Source of the DNA: Candidatus Portnoybacteria bacterium CG_4_9_14_3_um_filter_43_11
GTDB lineage: Bacteria > Patescibacteriota > Minisyncoccia > Portnoybacterales > UBA2143
Direction of reading: 5' to 3'
DNA length: 14,011 nucleotides
NCBI GenBank assembly: GCA_002791035.1
Contig: PFWG01000051.1
Span: forward strand, 1 to 14,011
Shown piece by piece: positions 1 to 7,060 of this stretch. The stretch's first letter is position 1; each line of letters opens with the position of its first letter. The notes beneath the pieces are model-generated. The model saw only the letters and a list, made by a program, of their open reading frames with translations, did not search any database and was not told the origin of the DNA. The position numbers and the translations under genes were made by a program.

Positions 1-150
1 CGGGCGCGAAGTTGGTTGATTATCTAATCGGACAGATACCGGAGGTGAAAATTATTCCTATCCCCGGGCCATCGGCGGGCGCGAAGTTGGTTGATTATCT
101 AATCGGACAGATACCGGAGGTGAAAATTATTCCTATCCCCGGGCCATCGG
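1..150. repeat. Exact 75-bp tandem duplication at the window edge
   Basis: Bases 1-75 and 76-150 are identical, and the window begins at the first base of a repeat unit. The unit is 25 codons long, so the rsmI frame is kept. A perfect repeat ending exactly at a contig edge inside a conserved enzyme core is typical of an assembly artefact, although a true in-frame duplication cannot be excluded from sequence alone. Confidence 0.95.
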
Positions 151-485
151 CGGTTATCGCCGCTTTGTCGGTTTCTGGGTTTCCGGCCGACAAATTTGTT
201 TTTCTCGGTTTCCCGCCGATTAAAAATAAGAGAAAAAAGTTTTTCCGGGAGATTATCGACGCAAAATACACCGCGGCGTTTTACGAATCTACCCACCGGA
301 TTTTAAAAACACTGGGCGAACTGAAAGATATCTTGCCATTGGAAAGAAAAATGGTCGTTTGCCGCGAACTGACCAAAAAATTTGAAACGATTTATCGGGG
401 CAATATCAGGCAGATCATTGAACGAATCAATCCGTCAACCGATAAAAAAGGAGAATTTGTCATTGTTGTTGAAAGAAAAAAATGA
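3..485 (+). CDS. rsmI: RsmI, 16S rRNA C1402 2'-O-methyltransferase, C-terminal part (5' truncated)
   Basis: This is the C-terminal part of the SAM-dependent methyltransferase that 2'-O-methylates C1402 of 16S rRNA. Visible RsmI motifs are PIPGPSAVIAALSVSGFP, the FYESTHRIL segment, CRELTKKFETI and the ending KGEFVIVVE; these match the family's central linker and C-terminal domain. The N-terminal SAM-binding half lies outside the window. The frame is open to the window edge, so a TTG at position 12 is not a real start. The first 25 codons of the frame are repeated exactly, which would duplicate the conserved linker GAKLVDYLIGQIPEVKIIPI plus PGPSA. No RsmI I know has this, so the duplication is probably not real. 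The stop codon overlaps the metG start as ATGA, indicating translational coupling. The family call is confident; the 5' sequence is not reliable. Confidence 0.93.
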   Translation, partial: GAKLVDYLIGQIPEVKIIPIPGPSAGAKLVDYLIGQIPEVKIIPIPGPSAVIAALSVSGFPADKFVFLGFPPIKNKRKKFFREIIDAKYTAAFYESTHRILKTLGELKDILPLERKMVVCRELTKKFETIYRGNIRQIIERINPSTDKKGEFVIVVERKK

Positions 486-1906
486 CCAAGAAATTTTATC
501 TTACTACTCCTGTCTACTATACCAATCGGGCGCCTCATGTCGGAACGGCCTACACTAATGTGGCGGCCGATGTTTTAGCCCGATATCACCGGCAGAAAGA
601 CGAGAAAGTTTTCTTTTTAACTGGTACTGACGAGCATGGCGAAAAAATTGCTCAGGCTGCCAAAGAAGTCGACAAATTGCCGCGGGAATTCGTTGATAAA
701 ATATCGGATGAATTTAAAAAAACCTGGTCGGTTTTAAATATCTCGTACGATAAATTTATCCGAACTACTGATAAAGAACACGAAGAAGGCGTTAGAAAAT
801 TCATTTTTCAATTAAAAGAAAAAGGAGTGATTTATCAGGATAAATATCAAGCGCTTTACTGCCCTAATTGCGAGGATTTTGTCCAAAAGAAAGATTTGAT
901 AGACGGCAAGTGTCCTTATCATGGCAAAGAACCAGAATTGGTCTCGGAGACGAATTATTTTTTTAAATTAGACAAGTTTTTGGGCCCGGTCAAAGAATTG
1001 ATTGAAAAAGACGAGATAGAGATAAGGCCAGGAGAGAGAAAAAGGGAAGTTCTTTCAATGATTAATCAGGATTTGGGCAATCTTTCTATTTCTCGAGAAA
1101 AAGTCAGCTGGGGTATTTCCTTGCCTTTTGATGAAAAGCAGACGGTCTATGTTTGGGTAGACGCTCTTTTGAACTACATTACCGCTATTGGATACGGTAA
1201 AGATGAAAGTAATTTTAATCAGTATTGGCCGGCAGATTTACATTTAATCGGAAAAGATATTTTAAAGTTTCATGCCATCTATTGGCCGGCTTTACTTTTG
1301 GCGACCGGATTAAAGCCGCCGAAAAAGATTTTTATTCACGGGTTTTTAACCATCAATGGACAAAAGATATCCAAGTCATTAGGCAATACTATTGACCCGA
1401 TTGAATTATCGGAAAAATACGGCGTTGACACCGTCAGATATTTTCTTTTAAGAGAAATCTCCTTTGGGCAGGACGGCGATTTTTCTATCAAACGACTGGG
1501 AGAGAGGCATAACGCTGATTTGGCCAATGGGTTGGGCAATTTAGTCAGCCGGGTTTTGACTCTTTCAGAAAGAATTAAGCCCGAAGAAAAGACCAGAGGA
1601 GAATTAACTCCAAAGATTGATAAAGCTAAAAAAGATTATCAAAAGGCAATAGAAGGAATTAAATTCAGCGAGGCATTAGAAGCGGCCTGGCGCCTGATTG
1701 GCGATTGCGACAATTTTGTTGAAAAGAACAAACCTTGGAAACTGGATAAGGATTCGGAGCAATTTAAAGATGTTGTCTCGGAGCTCTTGACCGCCGTCAA
1801 AGAAATTGCTTTGCTATTAAAACCGTTTATGCCCGAGACGGCGGAAAAGATTTTAAAACAAATCAAAGAAAACAAGAAAGCCGAGGCGCTGTTTCCCCGG
1901 CTGTGA
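482..1906 (+). CDS. metG: Methionyl-tRNA synthetase (short form)
   Basis: This cytoplasmic class I synthetase charges tRNA-Met with methionine. The HIGH motif appears as HVGT at residues 19-22 and the KMSKS loop as KISKS at 295-299. The connective peptide carries one zinc knuckle, C127-x2-C130 with C144-x2-H147. That single-knuckle CxxC/CxxH arrangement resembles Thermus-type MetRS rather than the two-knuckle E. coli type. At 474 residues the protein stops after the anticodon-binding helical domain and lacks the C-terminal EMAP/Trbp111-like tRNA-binding domain found in many bacterial MetRS. The ATG start overlaps the rsmI stop by four bases and has no Shine-Dalgarno sequence. Transcription probably continues from rsmI and ends at the hairpin after 1972. 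Confidence 0.97.
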   Translation: MTKKFYLTTPVYYTNRAPHVGTAYTNVAADVLARYHRQKDEKVFFLTGTDEHGEKIAQAAKEVDKLPREFVDKISDEFKKTWSVLNISYDKFIRTTDKEHEEGVRKFIFQLKEKGVIYQDKYQALYCPNCEDFVQKKDLIDGKCPYHGKEPELVSETNYFFKLDKFLGPVKELIEKDEIEIRPGERKREVLSMINQDLGNLSISREKVSWGISLPFDEKQTVYVWVDALLNYITAIGYGKDESNFNQYWPADLHLIGKDILKFHAIYWPALLLATGLKPPKKIFIHGFLTINGQKISKSLGNTIDPIELSEKYGVDTVRYFLLREISFGQDGDFSIKRLGERHNADLANGLGNLVSRVLTLSERIKPEEKTRGELTPKIDKAKKDYQKAIEGIKFSEALEAAWRLIGDCDNFVEKNKPWKLDKDSEQFKDVVSELLTAVKEIALLLKPFMPETAEKILKQIKENKKAEALFPRL

Positions 1907-1927
1907 CCTTTTGTGGGAATTAAAAAG

Positions 1928-1955
1928 GCCTTTCGGCTTCAATAAGGAGAAAGGC
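1928..1955 (+). other. Small hairpin after metG
   Basis: GCCTTTC (1928-1934) can pair with GAAAGGC (1949-1955) around a 14-base loop. No T-run follows, so this is not a standard terminator by itself. It could be a 3'-end stabilising structure or chance pairing. Confidence 0.3.
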
Positions 1956-1971
1956 GCGATAGAAATAGTTT

Positions 1972-2005
1972 AAACGGTGGTCTATTATTTGACCGCCGTT
2001 TTTTT
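1972..2005 (+). terminator. Intrinsic terminator of metG, overlapping the end of the convergent gene
   Basis: AAACGGTGGTC (1972-1982) pairs with GACCGCCGTTT (1991-2001) through an 11-bp stem with one G-U pair and an 8-base loop; the T-run reaches 2005. The right arm lies inside the last codons of the minus-strand SdpI-like gene. On the minus strand the trailing sequence is GTTTAAAC, a weak U-tract, so minus-strand termination is less certain. Confidence 0.8.
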
Positions 2006-2629
2006 GTGTTCAAAATACGAGTAAACCAAAAGAAAAAGTGAAGAAGCGATAGCCGGAATAATGGCGAACCAAAGGGCGTTTTCAGCGAAAAATATTCCCA
2101 AAATGGCGATTATGCCGGCAACCTTGAATAATTTAGCGCCTAATTGGTGCGTCTTTTTCCAAACAATATCACTGGACAATGTCCAAGGCGTCCGAATGCC
2201 GATAAACCAATTTCTTTCGGCGTGCTTTAGGATAACACCGATGTAAAAAAACAAAAGCCCGATGGCCGGCGTCATGAATAAAGTCATATTAAACCGGTAG
2301 CCAAGATTCCAAAATACGGTTAAAGAATAGACATAGAGAAGAAAGACGACTATCAGGATAATAAGCCAGTTAAAGTAATTTCTAAACTTGGCAATGTTTT
2401 TTTTGAGCGGGTCTATTCTGGGAATCAGGAGAAAAAGCAGAAATATCGCCAAGGTTATTGCCGGCATCAGGAAAACGCCCCAAATCTTTGGCAGATAGTC
2501 GTCAACCTGTCCTTGGCTGTTCCAGTGAGAAGCAACTCTATCCGGCAATTTTGGATAAAGATAGAAAGCGGATAAAAACGAAAGAATGATGACTGAAATA
2601 ATAATAAGATTTGTTTTTTTATTATCCAT
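1985..2629 (-). CDS. SdpI/DUF1648-family integral membrane protein
   Basis: The 214-residue protein has about six hydrophobic segments, near residues 8-25, 50-69, 86-105, 116-134, 166-182 and 185-205. Residues 28-45, with LPDRVASHWNSQGQVDDY, match the DUF1648 signature located just after the first membrane segment. Residues 136-161 (HAERNWFIGIRTPWTLSSD followed by VWKKTH) match the SdpI-family motif. In Bacillus subtilis, SdpI is the immunity protein against the SdpC toxin and a signal-transducing membrane protein. Most family members, including this one, have no demonstrated role, and no SdpC-like toxin is visible nearby. The gene is convergent to metG and divergent from tatD. A consensus TATAAT lies only six bases before the ATG, so the mRNA is probably leaderless. 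Confidence 0.85.
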   Translation of the reverse strand: MDNKKTNLIIISVIILSFLSAFYLYPKLPDRVASHWNSQGQVDDYLPKIWGVFLMPAITLAIFLLFLLIPRIDPLKKNIAKFRNYFNWLIILIVVFLLYVYSLTVFWNLGYRFNMTLFMTPAIGLLFFYIGVILKHAERNWFIGIRTPWTLSSDIVWKKTHQLGAKLFKVAGIIAILGIFFAENALWFAIIPAIASSLFLLVYSYFEHKKTAVK

Positions 2630-2635
2630 AGTTTC

Positions 2636-2664
2636 ATTATATCAAAGCGTTGGCTTGAAAACAA
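2636..2664 (-). promoter_or_regulatory. Promoter of the SdpI-like gene, leaderless type
   Basis: Read on the minus strand, a perfect -10 TATAAT (2641-2636) lies 17 bases after TTGTTT (2664-2659), a weak -35. The ATG follows the -10 by only six bases, so the predicted transcript would begin at or next to the start codon. Confidence 0.65.
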
Positions 2665-2678
2665 GCCGCCAATAAGAT
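2650..2678 (+). promoter_or_regulatory. Possible tatD promoter with overlapping palindrome
   Basis: TTGGCT (2650-2655) and TAAGAT (2673-2678), spaced 17 bases, each match the sigma-70 consensus at four of six positions and would give a leader of about six bases before tatD. TATAAA at 2681-2686 is a better -10 but sits too close to the ATG. A perfect inverted repeat, GGCTTG-AAAA-CAAGCC (2652-2667), overlaps the -35 positions of both divergent promoters. Confidence 0.35.
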
Positions 2679-2690
2679 ATTATAAAAGAT

Positions 2691-3545
2691 ATGGCTAAGC
2701 CGAAGTTAATTGATATTCATACCCATATTAATTTCCGCGACTACAAAAAAGACGGCGACAAGGTTATTCGCCGTGCCCTTGAGGCCGGCGTTTGGATTAT
2801 TAATTCCGGCTCGCAGTATTCCACCAGCAAAAGGGCAGTGGAATATGCCAGTAAGCACAAGGAGGGGGTCTATGCCATTGTCGGGCTTCACCCAATCCAT
2901 ATTTTAGCCGGCGGCCGGTCAGAAAAAAACCGGAAAGGCGAGATTGAAGAAAGGGAGTATGAAGAATTGGATGAAAGGAAATACCTGAAATTATTAAAAG
3001 ACCCCAAAGCGGTCGGGGTCGGAGAAATCGGATTGGAATACGACGAAAATACCACCAAGTACAAAAAAGACAAGCAAAAAAAGATCTTAATCCGCCAGAT
3101 TGAAATGGCCCAGCAAATGAATAAACCGATTGTTTTTCATTGCCGCAAGGCCTACGACGATTTAATTGAACTCTTGACGATGTTTTCCGCCGGCTGCGCT
3201 TCTTGTCCGATGGCCTGCGCGCCAAAATTGAGAGGAGTCGTCCATTGCTTTATGGGCAAATTATCGCAGGCGGAAAAATTGGTTGAAATGGGATTTTACC
3301 TAAGTTTCAACGGATTGATTACTTATGCCCGGGATTATGACAAAGTCATAAAGAGCATTCCATTGGAAAATATTGTCTTAGAAACCGATGCTCCCTATCT
3401 GGCGCCGGAACCCCATCGTGGGGAAAGAAATGAACCGGCCTATGTCCGGTATGTCGCCGAGAAAATCGCCGAGGTAAAGGGAATAGGTTTTGATGAGGTT
3501 GCTAAACAAACAACCAAAAACGCCAGAGAATTATTCAATATCTAA
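2691..3545 (+). CDS. tatD: TatD-family metal-dependent hydrolase/DNase
   Basis: This is a TIM-barrel metallohydrolase of the TatD family; characterised members are Mg-dependent 3'-5' exonucleases acting on DNA or RNA. Visible metal ligands are the N-terminal HTH pair (H10, H12), E112 in VGVGEIGLEY, H150 in VFHCRKAYDD, H185 in VVHCFMG and D233 in ETDAPYLAPEPHRG. At 284 residues it is longer than typical members (about 260). One insertion is charged (around residues 77-95). A second, around 162-180, contains C169-x2-C172-x3-C176 just ahead of the H185-C186 segment. The Cys cluster is unusual for a TatD core and could bind an extra metal. leuS follows after two bases, so the genes form an operon. 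Confidence 0.92.
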   Translation: MAKPKLIDIHTHINFRDYKKDGDKVIRRALEAGVWIINSGSQYSTSKRAVEYASKHKEGVYAIVGLHPIHILAGGRSEKNRKGEIEEREYEELDERKYLKLLKDPKAVGVGEIGLEYDENTTKYKKDKQKKILIRQIEMAQQMNKPIVFHCRKAYDDLIELLTMFSAGCASCPMACAPKLRGVVHCFMGKLSQAEKLVEMGFYLSFNGLITYARDYDKVIKSIPLENIVLETDAPYLAPEPHRGERNEPAYVRYVAEKIAEVKGIGFDEVAKQTTKNARELFNI

Positions 3546-3547
3546 CT

Positions 3548-5983
3548 ATGCCTAAATACAACCCGCCAAAAATTGAAAAAAAATGGCAGAAATATTGGCA
3601 GGAAAAAGAACTACACAAGACCGGTTTCGACCCGAAAGCGGGGAAGAGATATATTTTAGATATGTTCCCTTATCCGTCCGGTTCCGGTCTGCATGTTGGT
3701 CATATCGAATCATACACTGCCACCGATATCTACGCGCGCTTTTTGCGCTTTAACGGATATAATGTTTTACATCCGCAGGGCTGGGACGCTTTCGGTCTGC
3801 CGGCGGAAAACTACGCCGTCAAAACCGGCGTTCATCCGTCTGAAACGACTAAAAAAGCGATTCAAACCTTTAAACGGCAAATCAATTCAATGGGCTTTTC
3901 TTATGATTGGGTGAGAGAACTGAACACTTCCGAGCCCGATTACTATCAATGGACCCAACGGTTCTTTTTATTTTTATACCGAAACGGGCTGGCCTATAAA
4001 AAGAAAGCTAAAGTCAACTGGTGTGAAAAGTGCCAGACGGTTTTGGCCAACGAGCAGGCCGAAGGAGGAAAATGCGAACGGTGTGAGAGTCCGGTGATTC
4101 AAAAAGATTTGGAGCAGTGGTTTTTCAAAATCACCGATTTTATTGAAGACCAGAATTACCAAGGAAAGAAAATCAAGGGGCTTTTAGGCGGATTGGACGA
4201 TGTTGATTGGCCGGAGTCAACCAAACTGGCGCAAAGAAATTGGATTGGCCGGTCGGAAGGAGCGATGGTCAAGTTTAAAATTAAAGGCAAATCAGTCGGT
4301 GTTGAAAAAGAAATTGAGATTTATACTACCCGGCCTGATACGCTTTTCGGCTGCACTTATTTCGTCTTTTCACCCGAGCATCCGATGATTGATGAATTAA
4401 GAGACAGTATTGGCAATTGGGGAAAAGTGGAGGAATATAGAGAAAAGACGAGAAAGAAAACCGATTTAGAGAGAACCGATTTGGCTAAAGACAAAACCGG
4501 CGTCAGATTAAACGGACTGGCGGCGATAAATCCGGTCAATGGGGGAGAAATCCCGGTTTTTATCGCTGATTATGTCCTAATGGATTACGGCACTGGCGCC
4601 ATTATGGCCGTACCGGCGCACGATGAAAGGGACTGGGAATTTGCTCAAAAATACAATCTGCCGATTATTGAAGTGCTCCAGGGCGGCGCCGTTGAAAAGG
4701 AACCCTATCTTGAAGACGGCCCTCATATTAATTCTTCCTTTTTAGACGGGCTGAATAAGGAAAAAGCAATGACAAAGATAATTGGCTGGCTGAAAGAAAA
4801 GAAACTGGGCCGCCCGGCGATAAATTATAAAATTAGGGATTGGTTGGTTTCCCGCCAAAGGTACTGGGGGGCGCCAATCCCGATTATTTACTGCAAGAAA
4901 TGCGGCCAGGTGCCGGTGCCGGAAAAAGATTTACCGGTGAAACTACCCAAAGATGTCAACTTTATGCCGACCGGCGAATCTCCCCTGAAGTATTCCAAAA
5001 AGTTTCATCAAGTCAGGTGCCCCCAATGCGGCTCTCCGGCGAGAAGGGAATCGGATACAATGGATACTTTTGTTTGCTCTTCTTGGTATTATTTAAGATA
5101 TGCCGACCCGAAAAACAAAAAAGAGTTTGCCGGCAGAAAAGCGCTCAAAAAATGGTTGCCGGTAGATGTCTATATCGGCGGAGCAGAACATATTGTTTTG
5201 CACCTTTTATACTCCAGGTTTTTTACTAAGGTCTTGCAGAAATATGGCTGGGTTGATTTTAACGAGCCGTTTTTAAAGCTGCGCCACCAGGGCGCAATTT
5301 TAGCCGAAAATGGCGCAAAAATGAGCAAATCAAAAGGCACTGTGGTCAATCCCGATGATGTTGTGGCTGAGTACGGCGCCGACGCCTTGAGGATGCACGA
5401 AATGTTTCTGGGTCCCTTAGAAGATGCCAAGCCCTGGAGCACTAAAGGAATTGTCGGCCTTAGCCGGTTTTTGGAAAAGGTCTGGCGGCTGAGCCAAAAA
5501 ATTATTGAAAAAAAACCAGACAATAATTTGATCAGAGCGCTTCACGAGACGATTAAAAAAGTGACGCAAGATGTTGAATTGTTTAAATTTAACACCGCTA
5601 TCAGCCAATTGATGATTTTTATCAATAAATCAGGCAAAGAAAATGTCATTTCCAAGGCAATTTGGGAAAAGTTTTTAATTCTGCTGGCGCCCTTTGCGCC
5701 GCATCTGGCCGAAGAACTTTGGAGCGGGCTGGGAAATAAGGTCAGTATTTTCAGGCAGAAATGGCCAAAGTACGACCAGAAGCTTATCCAAAAAGAAACC
5801 TGGCTGATGATAATCCAGGTTAACGGCAAGTTTAGGAATAAAATTGAAGTTAAAAAAGGTCTGACGGAAAAAGAGGTCAAAGAGTTGGCGCTGGCAAGCG
5901 AAAAAATAAGGAAATGGCTTAATGGTAAAGAGCCGAAGAAAACAATCTATATCCCGGAGCGGCTGATTAACATCGTTGTCTGA
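3548..5983 (+). CDS. leuS: Leucyl-tRNA synthetase
   Basis: This cytoplasmic class Ia synthetase charges tRNA-Leu and proofreads mischarged products. HIGH appears as HVGH at residues 49-52 after PYPSGSGL, and KMSKS is intact at 591-595. A zinc module has C159-x2-C162 and C176-x2-C179. The CP1 editing domain is present: the threonine-rich TTRPDTLFG at 260-268 and GTGAIMAVPAHDERD with the amino-acid-recognition aspartate at D359. A second Cys4 module (C449-x2-C452, C491-x2-C494) precedes the catalytic return. The length of 811 residues is normal for a bacterial LeuRS with anticodon-binding and C-terminal domains. It starts two bases after the tatD stop without a Shine-Dalgarno and ends directly against tsaC. 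Confidence 0.98.
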   Translation: MPKYNPPKIEKKWQKYWQEKELHKTGFDPKAGKRYILDMFPYPSGSGLHVGHIESYTATDIYARFLRFNGYNVLHPQGWDAFGLPAENYAVKTGVHPSETTKKAIQTFKRQINSMGFSYDWVRELNTSEPDYYQWTQRFFLFLYRNGLAYKKKAKVNWCEKCQTVLANEQAEGGKCERCESPVIQKDLEQWFFKITDFIEDQNYQGKKIKGLLGGLDDVDWPESTKLAQRNWIGRSEGAMVKFKIKGKSVGVEKEIEIYTTRPDTLFGCTYFVFSPEHPMIDELRDSIGNWGKVEEYREKTRKKTDLERTDLAKDKTGVRLNGLAAINPVNGGEIPVFIADYVLMDYGTGAIMAVPAHDERDWEFAQKYNLPIIEVLQGGAVEKEPYLEDGPHINSSFLDGLNKEKAMTKIIGWLKEKKLGRPAINYKIRDWLVSRQRYWGAPIPIIYCKKCGQVPVPEKDLPVKLPKDVNFMPTGESPLKYSKKFHQVRCPQCGSPARRESDTMDTFVCSSWYYLRYADPKNKKEFAGRKALKKWLPVDVYIGGAEHIVLHLLYSRFFTKVLQKYGWVDFNEPFLKLRHQGAILAENGAKMSKSKGTVVNPDDVVAEYGADALRMHEMFLGPLEDAKPWSTKGIVGLSRFLEKVWRLSQKIIEKKPDNNLIRALHETIKKVTQDVELFKFNTAISQLMIFINKSGKENVISKAIWEKFLILLAPFAPHLAEELWSGLGNKVSIFRQKWPKYDQKLIQKETWLMIIQVNGKFRNKIEVKKGLTEKEVKELALASEKIRKWLNGKEPKKTIYIPERLINIVV

Positions 5984-6637
5984 ATGATCATGGAGATAAT
6001 ACGATTTAACTTAGCGGGGGATTGGAAAGACCTGGATAATTTAATAATTGAAAGAACCGCCGAGGTTATCAGGCGGGGAGGAAGCGTTGTTTTCCCGACC
6101 GATACCGTTTACGGACTGGGCGTCAACGCCCTAGACAAAGACGCCGTTAGTCGTCTTTTTAAGATTAAAAAAAGACCGAAAACCAAACCGGTTCCGATAA
6201 TCGTTCGTGATATTGACATGGCCAAGAAATACGCCTATATCAGTTGCGCCAAAGAGAAAGTTTTAAATTCTATTTGGCCGGGAAGGGTGACGGCGATTTT
6301 GCCCAAAAAAGATATTACCCCCGATATTTTAACCGCCGGCAAAAAAACCATTGGAATGAGGATTTCCGCTCATCCTTTTATCCAACTGCTGATGGAGGAG
6401 TTGGATTTTCCCATTACGGCGACTTCGGCCAATTTTTCCGGCGAGCCGCCGATGGCGCGGTCGCGCGAAGTGATTAAAAATTTTGAAAAGGCCTATCCCC
6501 GGCCAACGCTGATTTTAGACGCGGGCGACCTGCCCGAAAATTCGCCGTCAACCATTCTTGACTTGGCCGGCTTGAAGCCAAAAATCACCCGCCTCGGTCC
6601 AGTGAGCAAAAAAGACCTGATGAAGATGTTTAAATAA
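5984..6637 (+). CDS. tsaC: TsaC/YrdC-family L-threonylcarbamoyladenylate synthase
   Basis: The protein makes threonylcarbamoyl-AMP from threonine, bicarbonate and ATP, the first step of t6A formation at position 37 of ANN-decoding tRNAs. YrdC-domain motifs are FPTDTVYGLG (37-46), KKRPKTKPVPIIV, WPGRVTAIL, TIGMRISAHP and PITATSANFSGEPP. At 217 residues it is the short TsaC form without the extra C-terminal Sua5 domain. ATG at 5984 touches the leuS stop; a second ATG at 5990 would shorten it by two residues, and neither has a Shine-Dalgarno. Codons 200-217 and the stop are duplicated 5.8 kb downstream at 12381-12437, suggesting that the 3' end is an integration or recombination point. Confidence 0.95.
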   Translation: MIMEIIRFNLAGDWKDLDNLIIERTAEVIRRGGSVVFPTDTVYGLGVNALDKDAVSRLFKIKKRPKTKPVPIIVRDIDMAKKYAYISCAKEKVLNSIWPGRVTAILPKKDITPDILTAGKKTIGMRISAHPFIQLLMEELDFPITATSANFSGEPPMARSREVIKNFEKAYPRPTLILDAGDLPENSPSTILDLAGLKPKITRLGPVSKKDLMKMFK

Positions 6638-6643
6638 AACACC
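6581..6643 (+). repeat. Left direct repeat: tsaC 3' end (candidate att site)
   Basis: These 63 bases cover tsaC codons 200-217, the stop and the first terminator bases. They match 12381-12443 at 58 of 63 positions in the same orientation, exactly 5,800 bp apart. All five differences are third-position transitions that keep the amino acid (CTC/CTT, GGT/GGC, CCA/CCG, AGC/AGT, AAA/AAG). Similarity stops abruptly upstream of 6581. Confidence 0.9.
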
Positions 6644-6665
6644 GACCAGTACTGGTCGGTGTTTT
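6636..6665 (+). terminator. Terminator of the tatD-leuS-tsaC operon
   Basis: AAAACACCGACCAGT is followed directly by its exact reverse complement, forming a 30-bp perfect palindrome that folds as a 13-bp stem with a GTAC loop. It begins inside the tsaC stop codon. The TTTT end on both strands makes it potentially bidirectional. Confidence 0.88.
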
Positions 6666-6694
6666 GACAGATAGGGCTAAAAGTAAGTTTACTA

Positions 6695-6722
6695 TTGACA
6701 GAAAATTCCCAACTGATACTAT
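6695..6722 (+). promoter_or_regulatory. Promoter of the copper operon
   Basis: A perfect -35 TTGACA (6695-6700) is followed after 16 bases by TACTAT (6717-6722), a four-of-six -10. This would give a leader of about 50 bases before csoR. The candidate operator lies just downstream of the -10, where a bound repressor would block initiation. Confidence 0.65.
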
Positions 6723-6728
6723 AGACCT

Positions 6729-6747
6729 ATACCTATGGTCGGGGTAT
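6729..6747. promoter_or_regulatory. csoR: Candidate CsoR operator
   Basis: ATACC (6729-6733) and GGTAT (6743-6747) form an inverted repeat around nine bases, with a GGGG run inside the right half. CsoR operators in other bacteria are G/C-tract pseudo-palindromes with ATACC/GGTAT-like ends, so this fits autoregulation by the gene starting at 6779. The assignment rests on similarity and position only. Confidence 0.55.
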
Positions 6748-6778
6748 TGATGAATCATTAACTATTAATTTCAAAAAT

Positions 6779-7051
6779 ATGACTATTCAAAAAGAAAAAG
6801 CCCTCATAAATTTTAAAAAGGCCCAAGGCTTAATATCCAAAATCATCAAAATGGTTGAGGCCGATGAATACTGTATTGATATTATGCAGCAAAACTTGGC
6901 AACGGTAGGACTTTTGAAGTCAGCTCATCAAATGTTGATGGAAAATCATCTTAATACTTGTTTCAAAACGGCAATGGAAACAAAAAACGAAAAAAGGAAA
7001 CAGAAAATGACCCAAGAGATTTTAAAACTCACAAAACTATTTAATAAATAA
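6779..7051 (+). CDS. csoR: CsoR-family copper-sensing transcriptional repressor
   Basis: This 90-residue all-helical protein belongs to the CsoR/RcnR (DUF156) family of cytosolic metal-responsive repressors. The Cu(I) ligand set C-H-C is present as C32, H57 and C61. The 25- and 4-residue spacing equals that of Mycobacterium C36-H61-C65, with the family's Tyr just before the first Cys (EYCIDIMQQ) and ENHLNTC at the second site. This pattern indicates Cu(I) sensing rather than Ni, formaldehyde or persulfide sensing. The N-terminal basic helix is atypical: the usual RRIxGQxxG is replaced by FKKAQGLISK, so DNA contacts may differ. It is the first gene behind the promoter and candidate operator and is followed after nine bases by the HMA/cupredoxin gene, fitting a self-regulated copper operon. 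Confidence 0.88.
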   Translation: MTIQKEKALINFKKAQGLISKIIKMVEADEYCIDIMQQNLATVGLLKSAHQMLMENHLNTCFKTAMETKNEKRKQKMTQEILKLTKLFNK

Positions 7052-7060
7052 CTAAATTAT

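Noticed and set aside
4840..5523. Alternative frames of 117-129 codons inside leuS
   Set aside because: They are shadows of a complete leuS gene with all motifs in its own frame.
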